From assembly GCF_024807845.1 (NCBI RefSeq), contig NZ_JANUEQ010000005.1, positions 248,001 through 312,000 of the forward strand: 64,000 bases of DNA, in the 5' to 3' direction. A model generated the notes under the pieces. It was not told where the DNA came from. It did not search any database and saw nothing but the letters and a program-made list of their open reading frames with translations. The position numbers and the translations under genes are program-made. Of the stretch, positions 50,135-58,165 are shown in pieces. The stretch comes from Klebsiella sp. BIGb0407 (lineage in GTDB: Bacteria; Pseudomonadota; Gammaproteobacteria; Enterobacterales; Enterobacteriaceae). The first letter of the stretch is position 1. Each line of letters starts with the position of its first letter.

Positions 50135-51328
50135 TCGTGCGGGTGCCTTGATCAGTATCACCGGGATCAGACTTCCGGCTATCGCGATGGCAGCAATTAC
50201 CATCAAGCCATTGATACTGGTGACAGACAACAGGATAGCCCCTGCCAGGGCTCCGGCCCCAATCGCGGCATTGAAGATAGAAACGTAAATAGCCGATGCT
50301 GGCAGAGCTGCCTGACCTGCCTCCCTCAATATCCACGACTGAAAACCGACGAAGATAATCGCCACCGATGCCCCCCAAGCGGATAGCAGAACAGCGACCA
50401 GCCATGCCGGACTTCCTGCGGGCAAACTACCGACCGCCAGTACTGATAGCGCCATGAGACCCAATGACAGCAGAATCAGAGGCTTAAGATAACGGTCAAT
50501 ATACTTGCCGGAAATAAAGTTACCCACGACACCTGCGACACCAAATACCAGCAGCAGAGTACTGATAAGCGTGATACGGATATGCAGGCTGTGTGATAGC
50601 AGCGGTTCGATAAAGGTAAAGGCAGCAAAATGCGCCATAATCGCGCAAGCAGTGGCCAGATAAATCCGCTGAAAAATGCGATTCCTCAGGATCTTCTTCA
50701 GGGTATCGGTGTGGATAGGTGCTGAAGGAGCAAGGCGAGGAACCGTCCAGGCAATAGCGAAGGTCGTAACCAGGGAGAGCACCGAGATAACCTTAAATGC
50801 CGTCCGCCAGCCATCGAGTTGGGTCAATAAATTTGCCAGAGGAACACCCAGTACACTGGCAATGGAGACGCCGCCAAAGATAATCGATGTCGCGAGACCT
50901 ATTTTTTTGGCGGGTACCAGCTGAGCACCAATCGAGCCAATCATGGCCCAAAATGCGCCATGAGCTAAAGCTCCCACCATGCGAGCAACCAGCAGTGTTG
51001 AAAATTCACTACTGATGCCTGCAATCGTACTGGATACCGTCAGAATCAACATCAGACTGACCAGTAAAGGTTTACGGGGTAACTGTCCAAGAAATATGGC
51101 CGATAGCAGCGCTGAGAGCGCTGCAACCCAGGCATAGGCCGTCACGATTAACCCAGCGGTCCCCTCTGTTTGTCCGAATTCGTTTGCAAGCGGTGAAAGT
51201 AAGCCAATAGGTGCCAGCTCTGTGGTAACAATCGCGAAAGAGCTGATGCCCAGAACCACGACAGCGAGCCAGCTACGCCACGATGTTGTTTCCTCTGTGG
51301 GGATTATTTCTGATGCCCCCGTATTCAT
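50126..51328 (-). CDS. DHA1-family MFS efflux transporter
   Basis: 400 residues, 12 helices. The AraJ/SotB-like features are VTTELAPIGLLSPLA in helix 1, VTAYAWVAALSALLSA, ARMVGALAHGAFWAMIG and RPLAN-type GVPLANLL. Likely exports sugars, drugs or a product of the reductase encoded upstream. The ATG overlaps the aldo-keto reductase TGA (ATGA), so the two are coupled. Divergent LysR gene nearby is the probable regulator. Confidence 0.87.
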   Translation of the reverse strand: MNTGASEIIPTEETTSWRSWLAVVVLGISSFAIVTTELAPIGLLSPLANEFGQTEGTAGLIVTAYAWVAALSALLSAIFLGQLPRKPLLVSLMLILTVSSTIAGISSEFSTLLVARMVGALAHGAFWAMIGSIGAQLVPAKKIGLATSIIFGGVSIASVLGVPLANLLTQLDGWRTAFKVISVLSLVTTFAIAWTVPRLAPSAPIHTDTLKKILRNRIFQRIYLATACAIMAHFAAFTFIEPLLSHSLHIRITLISTLLLVFGVAGVVGNFISGKYIDRYLKPLILLSLGLMALSVLAVGSLPAGSPAWLVAVLLSAWGASVAIIFVGFQSWILREAGQAALPASAIYVSIFNAAIGAGALAGAILLSVTSINGLMVIAAIAIAGSLIPVILIKAPARLN

Positions 51329-52308
51329 GTATTAACTCCTTTCATCCCTTCTGAGGTATAGCGTTCCCCGACCACAGGCAAGGCATCAAGAGCCTGATAC
51401 AGTCGAGCCATCTCGAGTGGTTCCAGATGCACTGAAAGTGCTCCGAGGTTGTCCTGAAGATGGGTAAGACGTTTGGTTCCCGGAATAGGGATAATGTCAT
51501 CGCCTTGTGCCAGTAACCACGCCAGAGCAATTTGTGCCGGCGAGCAGCCTTTAGTTGCTGCAAGATCGGTGACGACATTAACCAGAGCACGGTTAGCATC
51601 GATATTGTCAGGCTGAAAGCGTGGCAGACTGCCACGGAAGTCGCCTTCCTCAAAGGTGGCATTATTCTGGAATCGACCGGTGAGAAAACCACGCCCCAGC
51701 GGGGAGTAAGCGACCAGACTGATACCCAGTTCACGGCAGGCCGGGAGTACCTCGACTTCAACATCGCGGGTCCACAATGAGTATTCGGTTTGCACCGCAG
51801 CAACCGGATGTACTGCATGAGCGCGGCGCAGTGTGGCGGCGCTCACTTCACACAGGCCGATACGGGCGATCTTTCCTTCCTGTACCAGCGGGATAAGGCC
51901 AGTCATCGTCTCTTCAACAGGCTGATGAGGATCGAGGCGATGGACGTAGTAGAGATCGATCTGTTCAATCCCCAGACGACGCAGTGATGCCTCGCAGCTC
52001 TGTCGGGCATAACGCGGGCTATTATCCAGAGTGCGCTGGTATTCCCCCGGTTTGCGGACGATGCCAAATTTGGTAGCAATATGAACATCATGGCTATGTG
52101 TTTTCAGGAAATGACCCAGTAGCTCTTCGTTATGGTACGGGCCATACATATCGGCGGTATCAAAGAAATTGATGCCCATCTCTACAGCTTGTTCCAGTGT
52201 TTGCAGAGACTGTTTATCATCTCGTGGGCCATAAAATTCGCTCATCCCCATGCATCCGAGACCGAGAGGTGAGAGAGCTAAGTCGATTCCAGGTTTACGC
52301 TGTTGCAT
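51325..52308 (-). CDS. Aldo/keto reductase
   Basis: 327 residues from the ATG at 52308, with AAGGGGAAGT just upstream. NADP-dependent TIM barrel of the AKR13/YajO-like branch: LGLGCMGMSEFYG, NFFDTADMYGPYHNEELLG (catalytic Asp and Tyr), ATKFGI (Lys), YYVHRLDP (His) and the cofactor loop IPIPGTKRLTHLQDN. Substrate unknown. First gene of a two-gene operon with an MFS exporter, divergent from a LysR regulator. Confidence 0.9.
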   Translation of the reverse strand: MQQRKPGIDLALSPLGLGCMGMSEFYGPRDDKQSLQTLEQAVEMGINFFDTADMYGPYHNEELLGHFLKTHSHDVHIATKFGIVRKPGEYQRTLDNSPRYARQSCEASLRRLGIEQIDLYYVHRLDPHQPVEETMTGLIPLVQEGKIARIGLCEVSAATLRRAHAVHPVAAVQTEYSLWTRDVEVEVLPACRELGISLVAYSPLGRGFLTGRFQNNATFEEGDFRGSLPRFQPDNIDANRALVNVVTDLAATKGCSPAQIALAWLLAQGDDIIPIPGTKRLTHLQDNLGALSVHLEPLEMARLYQALDALPVVGERYTSEGMKGVNT

Positions 52309-52411
52309 GATACTTCCCCTTAACAGTACTGAGTGCGGGCAGTATAATCTTCCGATATAGTGGAAAATATAGCCAAAACTGGAACTCAGTTTTCCTGATA
52401 TGGAAAATGAT

Positions 52412-53323
52412 ATGAACACTTCTTTGCTCTGGGATGACGCGCGCGTTTTCCTGGCTATTGCCCGTAGCGGTACCTTAAGTGGGGCATCAGTGACTCTGGA
52501 AATGGGGATTGCTACGGTGTCCAGGCGGCTCGATCGTCTGGAGCTGGCGTTAGGCGTGCCATTATTCAGCCGTCATCAGAGTGGCTATCGGCTGACGGAT
52601 GATGGTGAAGCATTGCTGGAACGTGCAGAGGCTCTGGAATATGCCGGGAATGCTTTTGGTGAAGCCGCGCAGCAGCAGGAGCGAGTCGCAGGCTGCGTAC
52701 GTCTGGCAACGGCGGAAAATCTCGCTAATCCGCTGATCGTTCCTTCGCTCCCGCAGCTTTTTAGCCGCCATCCGGAACTACGCGTGGAACTAGTCAGTGG
52801 CGTACAGACCCTTAACCTTCATCGACGTGATGCCGACTTAGCGATACGAATGAGTAAACCTGAGAGTGGTCACGTCACTATCAAACGGCTTGGGACATTA
52901 GGTTTTGGTCTTTATGGTGCCAGAAGCTATCTCGAAACTCGTCGTGCAGGACCGAAGGCGGTGGTATTTGATGAGGATATTTTGATTGGCTGGACGGAAG
53001 CTTATAGCCACCTGCCTGCCGCTAAATGGATTTCTCGTCTCTCTCGCGCTCAGCCATGCAGGTTAGAAACCAACACGTTATCAGCCCAGATGTCGGCGGC
53101 TCTCGCGGGTGTGGGGCTGGCAGTGCTTCCCCATTATCTTGCCAGACAGACCGATTTGATCTGCCTGTTACCTGAGGTGAATGCCGACCAGCCTATCTGG
53201 CTGGTACTGCATACCGATCTTGCGCATTCCCGCCGTGTTCGGGCGGTGGCAGATCACTTGCTACAGTTATTCGAAGATCATCAGTCAGAGCTTAATCCGA
53301 CTGGAAATCGCGACTCTCGGTAG
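52412..53323 (+). CDS. LysR-family regulator
   Basis: 303 residues from the ATG at 52412 (GGAA 6 bp before; an ATG at 52400 is in frame). N-terminal winged helix DDARVFLAIARSGTLSGASVTLEMGIATVSRRLDRLE and a LysR substrate-binding domain (CVRLATAENLANPLIVP; GLAVLPHYLARQTDLICLLP). Divergent from the AKR/MFS operon, the usual arrangement for its target. Its 3' end overlaps the convergent dehydrogenase gene by 32 bp. Confidence 0.88.
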   Translation: MNTSLLWDDARVFLAIARSGTLSGASVTLEMGIATVSRRLDRLELALGVPLFSRHQSGYRLTDDGEALLERAEALEYAGNAFGEAAQQQERVAGCVRLATAENLANPLIVPSLPQLFSRHPELRVELVSGVQTLNLHRRDADLAIRMSKPESGHVTIKRLGTLGFGLYGARSYLETRRAGPKAVVFDEDILIGWTEAYSHLPAAKWISRLSRAQPCRLETNTLSAQMSAALAGVGLAVLPHYLARQTDLICLLPEVNADQPIWLVLHTDLAHSRRVRAVADHLLQLFEDHQSELNPTGNRDSR

Positions 53324-54377
53324 TCTGGAAGGCCTGGAATAGTGTCTGATTCGTTATCTCAAACGGCAGGCTGTTGCGACTCTTGACGGGAAAAGCGATA
53401 TTACTGGTTATCTGTTGCAGACGTTCCGTTCGGTCGCCTGACAAAGTCGGTAAACGTAACGGACTATGGAAACGACGTAGTAACTTCAGTAGTTCACCAT
53501 CAGGTTGTCCGTCAGCATTATCAACCAGCGACTGAATTAACAGGCTATAACCGACCTTTTCCCCGTGCAGCCAGTCATGTAACTCTGGCTGGTGGGTAAG
53601 GGTATCGTGAATCACATGGGCAAGTCCTGGGGTATCCAGGGGGCCGCGAATACTATTGGCGAGCCCTGCCAGCACAATATTGGCTTCAATCACTTTTTCC
53701 AGCGCCTGAGTCACTTGCTGCTGCTGATTCGCCTTAATTGCCGCTTCACCCCAGAGCAGAAAAATCTCTGTCGCCTGACGCGCTGCGGACACTTTGACAT
53801 CCAGCGCCAGCAGGTTTGGGTTATGACGCTGATAGGGTTCAAATTCCACCCACTTCGCCAGGGCATCAATAATACCGGCCCGCAGATAACGCACATCGCT
53901 GTGGGCGATAACTTCACTGTCGACCAGAATCAATGCCGGCATCGTATCCAGGGCGATGCTTTTAACATGTCCCCCGGCAGCATTATAAATAATTGCCAGG
54001 GGGGACCAGGCGGCACAGGTTGCAGCCTGGGTGGGCAGAGTAAAAAGGATCTTGTCTCCAAGCGCGTTATTGACTGCTTTTGCGGTGTCCAGTACCCGCC
54101 CACCGCCAATTGCCAGGATCCCTTCTGCCCCTTGTTCGAGCAGGTTATTTTGAAACAGCGCTATAGCGTCATCAGTACATTCGCCTGCCAGGTACTCGAG
54201 CTGCCAGCGAATACCTGCTTTGTCCAGGCTATCACTCAGGACGGGGCTAACGGCTTGCCAGGCCGAAGGCGAAGTCAGAATTCGCACATGACCGACATGG
54301 GGGCGAATATGCTCTCCTACCTGATGGCGAAGCCCGGCCTGCTGAATATAATTCCCCGGTGATTTTACTGAAAACAT
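53292..54377 (-). CDS. Iron-containing alcohol dehydrogenase, HcxA/YbdH-like
   Basis: 361 residues, GldA-type fold. NAD-binding ILAIGGGRVLDTAKAV and TLPTQAATCAAWSPLA resemble E. coli YbdH (HcxA, hydroxycarboxylate dehydrogenase; VGGGALLDTAKAL, TIAATCAAWTPLS). The metal ligands are Asp in RAGIIDALAKW, His in GLAHVIHDTLTH and His in DWLHGEKVGYS. Last gene of metQNI-luxS-hcxA-like, 27 bp after luxS. In E. coli ybdH sits beside ybdL, a methionine/KMTB aminotransferase, so a role with 4-methylthio-2-oxobutyrate or with the LuxS product DPD is possible; both are inference. Confidence 0.8.
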   Translation of the reverse strand: MFSVKSPGNYIQQAGLRHQVGEHIRPHVGHVRILTSPSAWQAVSPVLSDSLDKAGIRWQLEYLAGECTDDAIALFQNNLLEQGAEGILAIGGGRVLDTAKAVNNALGDKILFTLPTQAATCAAWSPLAIIYNAAGGHVKSIALDTMPALILVDSEVIAHSDVRYLRAGIIDALAKWVEFEPYQRHNPNLLALDVKVSAARQATEIFLLWGEAAIKANQQQQVTQALEKVIEANIVLAGLANSIRGPLDTPGLAHVIHDTLTHQPELHDWLHGEKVGYSLLIQSLVDNADGQPDGELLKLLRRFHSPLRLPTLSGDRTERLQQITSNIAFPVKSRNSLPFEITNQTLFQAFQTTESRDFQSD

Positions 54378-54404
54378 AGGCTGTTCCTTATCTATAGATT
54401 CACC

Positions 54405-54866
54405 TTACAGCTGACGTGAAAACGCATCAGTACTGATACCTTCGGCCAGTACCTGACGGGCATATTCTTTGGCTGAAAACAGGGAGTGATCGCGGTAGTT
54501 TCCGCACTCGAGAGCACTGACAGCCGGGACATCAGTGGCATCAACTACTCGTTCCAGTACACGAGTCAGGGCGGCTGCAACTTCTTTCGGACTATGCTCA
54601 TCCCACAAAATCAAATAGAAACCGGTACGGCAGCCCATCGGGGAAATATCGATAACCCCGTTGAGTTCTTCACGAATACCAAAAGCCAGCAGATGCTCGA
54701 GGGTATGCAGAGCCGCAGTCGGAATAGAGGATACGTTAGGCTGTAAAAAGCGCAGGTCGTATTTCTGTACGACGGCACCTTGCGCATGTCGTTCAGTTCC
54801 GGCAACACGGACATAAGGGGCGATGACTTTGTTATGGTCCAGGGTAAAGCTTTCAACAATAGGCAT
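54405..54866 (-). CDS. LuxS-type S-ribosylhomocysteine lyase, short Gram-positive-like form
   Basis: 153 residues; enteric LuxS has 171. Zinc ligands His54 and His58 with Glu57 (LHTLEHLLA), Cys79 (GCRTGFY, the catalytic Cys84 of Bacillus) and Cys121 (ECGNYRDHSLFSAKEYA) are all present, so activity is expected: S-ribosylhomocysteine to homocysteine plus DPD, the AI-2 precursor. The tail YARQVLAEGISTDAF and SFTLDHNKVIAPYVR follow lactic-acid-bacterial LuxS, not the E. coli type. It lies 15 bp after metI. Either a second LuxS, possibly acquired, or a replacement; the window cannot tell. Confidence 0.9.
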   Translation of the reverse strand: MPIVESFTLDHNKVIAPYVRVAGTERHAQGAVVQKYDLRFLQPNVSSIPTAALHTLEHLLAFGIREELNGVIDISPMGCRTGFYLILWDEHSPKEVAAALTRVLERVVDATDVPAVSALECGNYRDHSLFSAKEYARQVLAEGISTDAFSRQL

Positions 54867-54881
54867 GATTTCTCTCTCAGA

Positions 54882-55550
54882 TTATTCGCGACGAATACGG
54901 CGTGCCAGCTGGGTTCCGAAGGTTTGTAGCAGCTGGACAATGACTATCAGAACCAGGGCGGTGGATAGGGTGGCAAAAGTATCAAACCGCTGATAACCAT
55001 AGGTAATAGCAAGGTCGCCAATTCCCCCGGCACCTACGGTTCCGGCCATGGCGGTGGCACCCAGCAGGCCGATAGTGGCAGTGGTCAGCGCCAGAACCAG
55101 TGAGGATGCGGCCTCAGGCAACATAAAGTGCCAGATAGTTTGGAAAGTGGTCGCACCCATGGCATTGGCCGACTCGAGTATTCCTTCATCGACTTCGAGC
55201 AATGAACTTTCGACCAGACGGGCGATATAAGGCGCGATAAAGACCACTAAAGGCACTATTGCTCCCGGGGTGCCGATAGTGGTGCCCACCAGCCAGCGTG
55301 TCACAGGCAAAATAGTGATCAGCAGGATAATAAAAGGCAGGGAACGCAGGATATTCACCACCGGGTTTAATATCTGATGCAGAACAGGATTGGGTAACAC
55401 ACCGCCAGGACGACAGGTCACTAGCACAATCCCCAATGGAATGCCCAGTAATGACCCAAATCCGAGCGAAATACTGACCATCACCAAGGTGTCATAGAGC
55501 GCCAGGATGAACTGTTCACCGGTGACGGCGGAATCAAAATATTCAAACAT
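54882..55550 (-). CDS. MetI-like methionine ABC permease
   Basis: 222 residues (E. coli MetI 217), five helices. Family marks: LYDTLVMVSISLGFGSLLGIPLG, LRSLPFIILLI, the cytoplasmic loop NAMGATTFQTIWHFMLPEAAS that docks to MetN (EAA motif), and MAGTVGAGGIGDLAITYGYQRF. Overlaps metN by 8 bp. Partner of the MetN and MetQ-like proteins upstream. Confidence 0.9.
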   Translation of the reverse strand: MFEYFDSAVTGEQFILALYDTLVMVSISLGFGSLLGIPLGIVLVTCRPGGVLPNPVLHQILNPVVNILRSLPFIILLITILPVTRWLVGTTIGTPGAIVPLVVFIAPYIARLVESSLLEVDEGILESANAMGATTFQTIWHFMLPEAASSLVLALTTATIGLLGATAMAGTVGAGGIGDLAITYGYQRFDTFATLSTALVLIVIVQLLQTFGTQLARRIRRE

Positions 55551-56568
55551 CGCTAATTTTCACCCCTGCGGTATGGAGGTAGTGAATGGCTGACTCAATC
55601 TGGCCCGTTTCACCCCGTAACTGCACAATCATGAACCCAAGAATGGTGCTCTGGACTTCGGACATGCTGGCAAACAGAATATTGACCTCGACGGGATATT
55701 CACGGATCAGCTGATTAATAATGGGTTGCTGTGCCGTCTGACCAATAAACTCCAGGCGGAGTGCCCGGCTGTCAGTCTGCTGCTTAATACGAGCCAGGGT
55801 TTGTTCGGGTAAACGGTCATGAATCACCGACTGGACAAAGCTGGCGGTGATTTCATTTTGCGGCTGCCCAAATAACGCCAGCACATTACCTTGCTCTATC
55901 ACCCGCCCCTGGGCCATAACCGCCACCTTATGGCAGATTTTTTGTACCACTGACATTTCATGGGTGATCAGCACAATGGTGATGCCGTAGCGCTTATTGA
56001 TCTCCTGTAGCAATAACAGGATCTGTACTGTGGTATGCGGATCCAGCGCGGAGGTGGCCTCATCACATAACAGAATGGAAGGGTTAGAGGCTAATGCCCG
56101 TGCGATCCCGACCCGCTGTTTTTGCCCGCCGGATAATTCGTCCGGGTAGCTCTGTGCTTTCTCGCTCAAATTCACAAACGCCAGTAGCTCATTCACTCTG
56201 TCATGAATAAAGGTTTTATCCCGTCCTTGCAGAATCAGGGGAATAGCCACATTGTGAAATACGGTACGTGAATTTAATAAATTGAAGTGCTGAAAGATCA
56301 TGCCGATATCTTTCTTCACCAGGTTAAGCTGTTTCTTGTCCGTCTTTTGCAGTGATATGCCATTAATCAGCATATCGCCCTGACTGGGTGATTCCAGGTG
56401 GTTAATTAACCGCAGTAAGGTGCTTTTCCCTGCACCACTGGCACCAATAACCCCAAAAATATCGCCTTTATTGATATCCAGATTAACGTTATCGAGTGCC
56501 AGGAAGTTTTCCCCATTACGTGAAAAGGTCTTACTGACATTCTGAAAACTGATTATCGGCTGGCTCAT
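55543..56568 (-). CDS. MetN-like methionine ABC ATPase
   Basis: 341 residues (E. coli 343): Walker A GASGAGKSTLLRLIN, LSGGQKQRVGIARALA signature, Walker B ILLCDEATSALD, H-loop LITHEMSVV, and a C-terminal NIL domain (about 265-341) that in E. coli binds methionine to inhibit transport. Overlaps metQ by 4 bp (ATGA). Differs from the core enteric MetN in being tied to luxS, so this is probably a second, specialised system. Confidence 0.92.
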   Translation of the reverse strand: MSQPIISFQNVSKTFSRNGENFLALDNVNLDINKGDIFGVIGASGAGKSTLLRLINHLESPSQGDMLINGISLQKTDKKQLNLVKKDIGMIFQHFNLLNSRTVFHNVAIPLILQGRDKTFIHDRVNELLAFVNLSEKAQSYPDELSGGQKQRVGIARALASNPSILLCDEATSALDPHTTVQILLLLQEINKRYGITIVLITHEMSVVQKICHKVAVMAQGRVIEQGNVLALFGQPQNEITASFVQSVIHDRLPEQTLARIKQQTDSRALRLEFIGQTAQQPIINQLIREYPVEVNILFASMSEVQSTILGFMIVQLRGETGQIESAIHYLHTAGVKISDV

Positions 56569-57377
56569 TGGAAATAGTCAGGCAACATATAGCCGGCATA
56601 TTGTGGATTAGTGCGAATATAATTTTTAAAGTCATCTGACTGATAAGCAGCAACTAATGCTTTAGCAAAGTCAGCATCTTTATTTTTGCCAGCGATAGTG
56701 ACAACGTTAACAAACTGGCTGGTGGGTTTTTCCAGTTCCAGGGCGGAAGCTAATTTCATGCCACTGGATACGGCAAAGTTACCCTGGATCAGCCCAAAAT
56801 CGACGTCTGGTAAGGCGCGTACCTGTTGGGCGTTATCCATTTCTTTGAGGACGATTTTGTAAGGATTTTCGCTAATAAATCGCTGTGAAAAGGTCGCCGG
56901 GTCGCTGTCAGGACGGATTTTTACCCAACCAAGACCTTGCAACACCAGTGCGGCACGGTAGGCATTAGGTGCCTGATTAGGAATAGAAATCACCGTACCT
57001 GCTTTTGGTGTTTCCAGAGTTTTAATCTTTTCAGAGTACAGGCCCATTGGCGGGGTAGGAACTTGTACAATACCGATATTATCAATACCCAGGCGCTCAT
57101 TGACTGATTTTAAATAGACCGGATGCTGCATAATATTCGCTTCGATATTACCGCGACTTACTGCATCATTGACCTGTACGCCATCACTAAAATCTTTATA
57201 CTCAACGCTGTAACCCTGCTTATTTAAATAAGGTTCAATACCTTTTTGAAATTGTTCTTTATAGGGGCCCGGGTTAAATCCAACGCGAATTTTTTTGTCA
57301 TCAGCCTGTGCTGTGGAAAAAATAATAGCAGAAGAGAGTAAAGTGAAAATTAATCCACCGGTAAGTGACTTGCGCAT
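56565..57377 (-). CDS. MetQ-like substrate-binding protein without lipobox
   Basis: 270 residues, NlpA family: KIRVGFNPGPYKEQFQKGIEPYL, QHPVYLKSVNERLG, ISIPNQAPNAYRAALVLQ, GLIQGNFAVSSGM. The signal peptide (MRKSLTGGLIFTLLSSAIIF) ends AQADDKK and has no Cys after it, so the protein should be soluble in the periplasm, whereas E. coli MetQ is a lipoprotein. First gene of the operon. Ligand may be methionine, a derivative or S-ribosylhomocysteine. No MetJ box or SAM riboswitch was recognised upstream. Confidence 0.88.
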   Translation of the reverse strand: MRKSLTGGLIFTLLSSAIIFSTAQADDKKIRVGFNPGPYKEQFQKGIEPYLNKQGYSVEYKDFSDGVQVNDAVSRGNIEANIMQHPVYLKSVNERLGIDNIGIVQVPTPPMGLYSEKIKTLETPKAGTVISIPNQAPNAYRAALVLQGLGWVKIRPDSDPATFSQRFISENPYKIVLKEMDNAQQVRALPDVDFGLIQGNFAVSSGMKLASALELEKPTSQFVNVVTIAGKNKDADFAKALVAAYQSDDFKNYIRTNPQYAGYMLPDYFQ

Positions 57378-57802
57378 AAATTAAATATCCCTGACAAGGT
57401 GATGACAATAAAACGATTAAATCACAGTTTCCTTTAGTGGGAAAAGTTAAACTCAATAGTGGGCTATGTTTTTTTGTGCTAAGTATATCTGAATTTTGTT
57501 ATTACAATTATACCCGTCATACTTCAAGTTTCTTAGGTGTTGCTGTAAAAAAACGGCCTAATCAGATAGCGCATCCGGATTTATCGCGAGTAAGAATCAG
57601 CGATGATAATCAAGTTAAATTACTCAGGGTATATTCGTTTAATTTATGGATTACTCAGTGGCAGCCTTGTTATATTTCATGGAAAGAATATTAATGCATA
57701 TATATCTATCATATTGATATATAAGGTTTTGTGTTTTTGGATACGGATAACAAGGCGATTTTTTATTCAGACAGGCAGAAAGATACACCCTGTTCAAAGT
57801 AT
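57378..57802. other. Gap between metQ-like and the Rpn relic, with one dispersed repeat
   Basis: 425 bp, AT-rich. At 57509-57533, TATACCCGTCATACTTCAAGT is the reverse-oriented copy of the dispersed element at 24461. The remainder holds the metQ promoter side and possibly junk left by insertion of the Rpn unit. No convincing gene. Confidence 0.6.
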
Positions 57803-58084
57803 TTAGTCGCTGAGTGGTGTCAGTTCTTCCCCTTCCAAGCCTGTTATTTGCTTTACCGTATTGTAATCCATACCCTCCTGTAAAATGAGATGGGCAACGG
57901 CCTGAACATCTAACAAAATCCCCTCTTCTTCACAGCGCTGCATGCATTGCTGTATTGTTTGTTTCATATCTCTATGTATTCTTTCCTGTATTCCTTCCAG
58001 CCTTCCTTCTTGTATTCCTTCCAGTTTTCCTAGTTGAAATCCTTTTTCGAAACCTTTCCCCTCAAGTTGCTGTGCAATAGTCAT
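57803..58084 (-). CDS. Orphan Rpn C-terminal protein (RpnS-like)
   Basis: 93 residues from the ATG at 58084, with a strong AGGAG 7 bp upstream. MTIAQQLEGKGFEKG... through GLEGEELTPLSD matches the end of the Rpn protein encoded just upstream (MTIAQQLKQKG...GLSTEELALLSN), with an expanded repeat GKLEGIQEGRLEGIQE. The 77 bp before it also match the upstream gene in frame (HELAFRVPKH versus RELALRVPKH), so it is a duplicated 3' end. In E. coli, small Rpn proteins made from internal starts at this position act as antitoxins to full-length Rpn; this would be a stand-alone copy. Confidence 0.75.
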   Translation of the reverse strand: MTIAQQLEGKGFEKGFQLGKLEGIQEGRLEGIQERIHRDMKQTIQQCMQRCEEEGILLDVQAVAHLILQEGMDYNTVKQITGLEGEELTPLSD

Positions 58085-58165
58085 CAATTTACTCCTGTGT
58101 TTCGGTACCCGAAAAGCCAGTTCATGGATAAAGGCTTCAGGATCTGTTGTGTTATTAGAGGGTAC

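Noticed and set aside
57378-57460. MetJ boxes or SAM riboswitch before the metQ-like gene
   Set aside because: No AGACGTCT-type repeats or riboswitch core were visible.
57603-57806. 67-codon plus-strand frame as a gene
   Set aside because: No ribosome site, very AT-rich random-looking composition.
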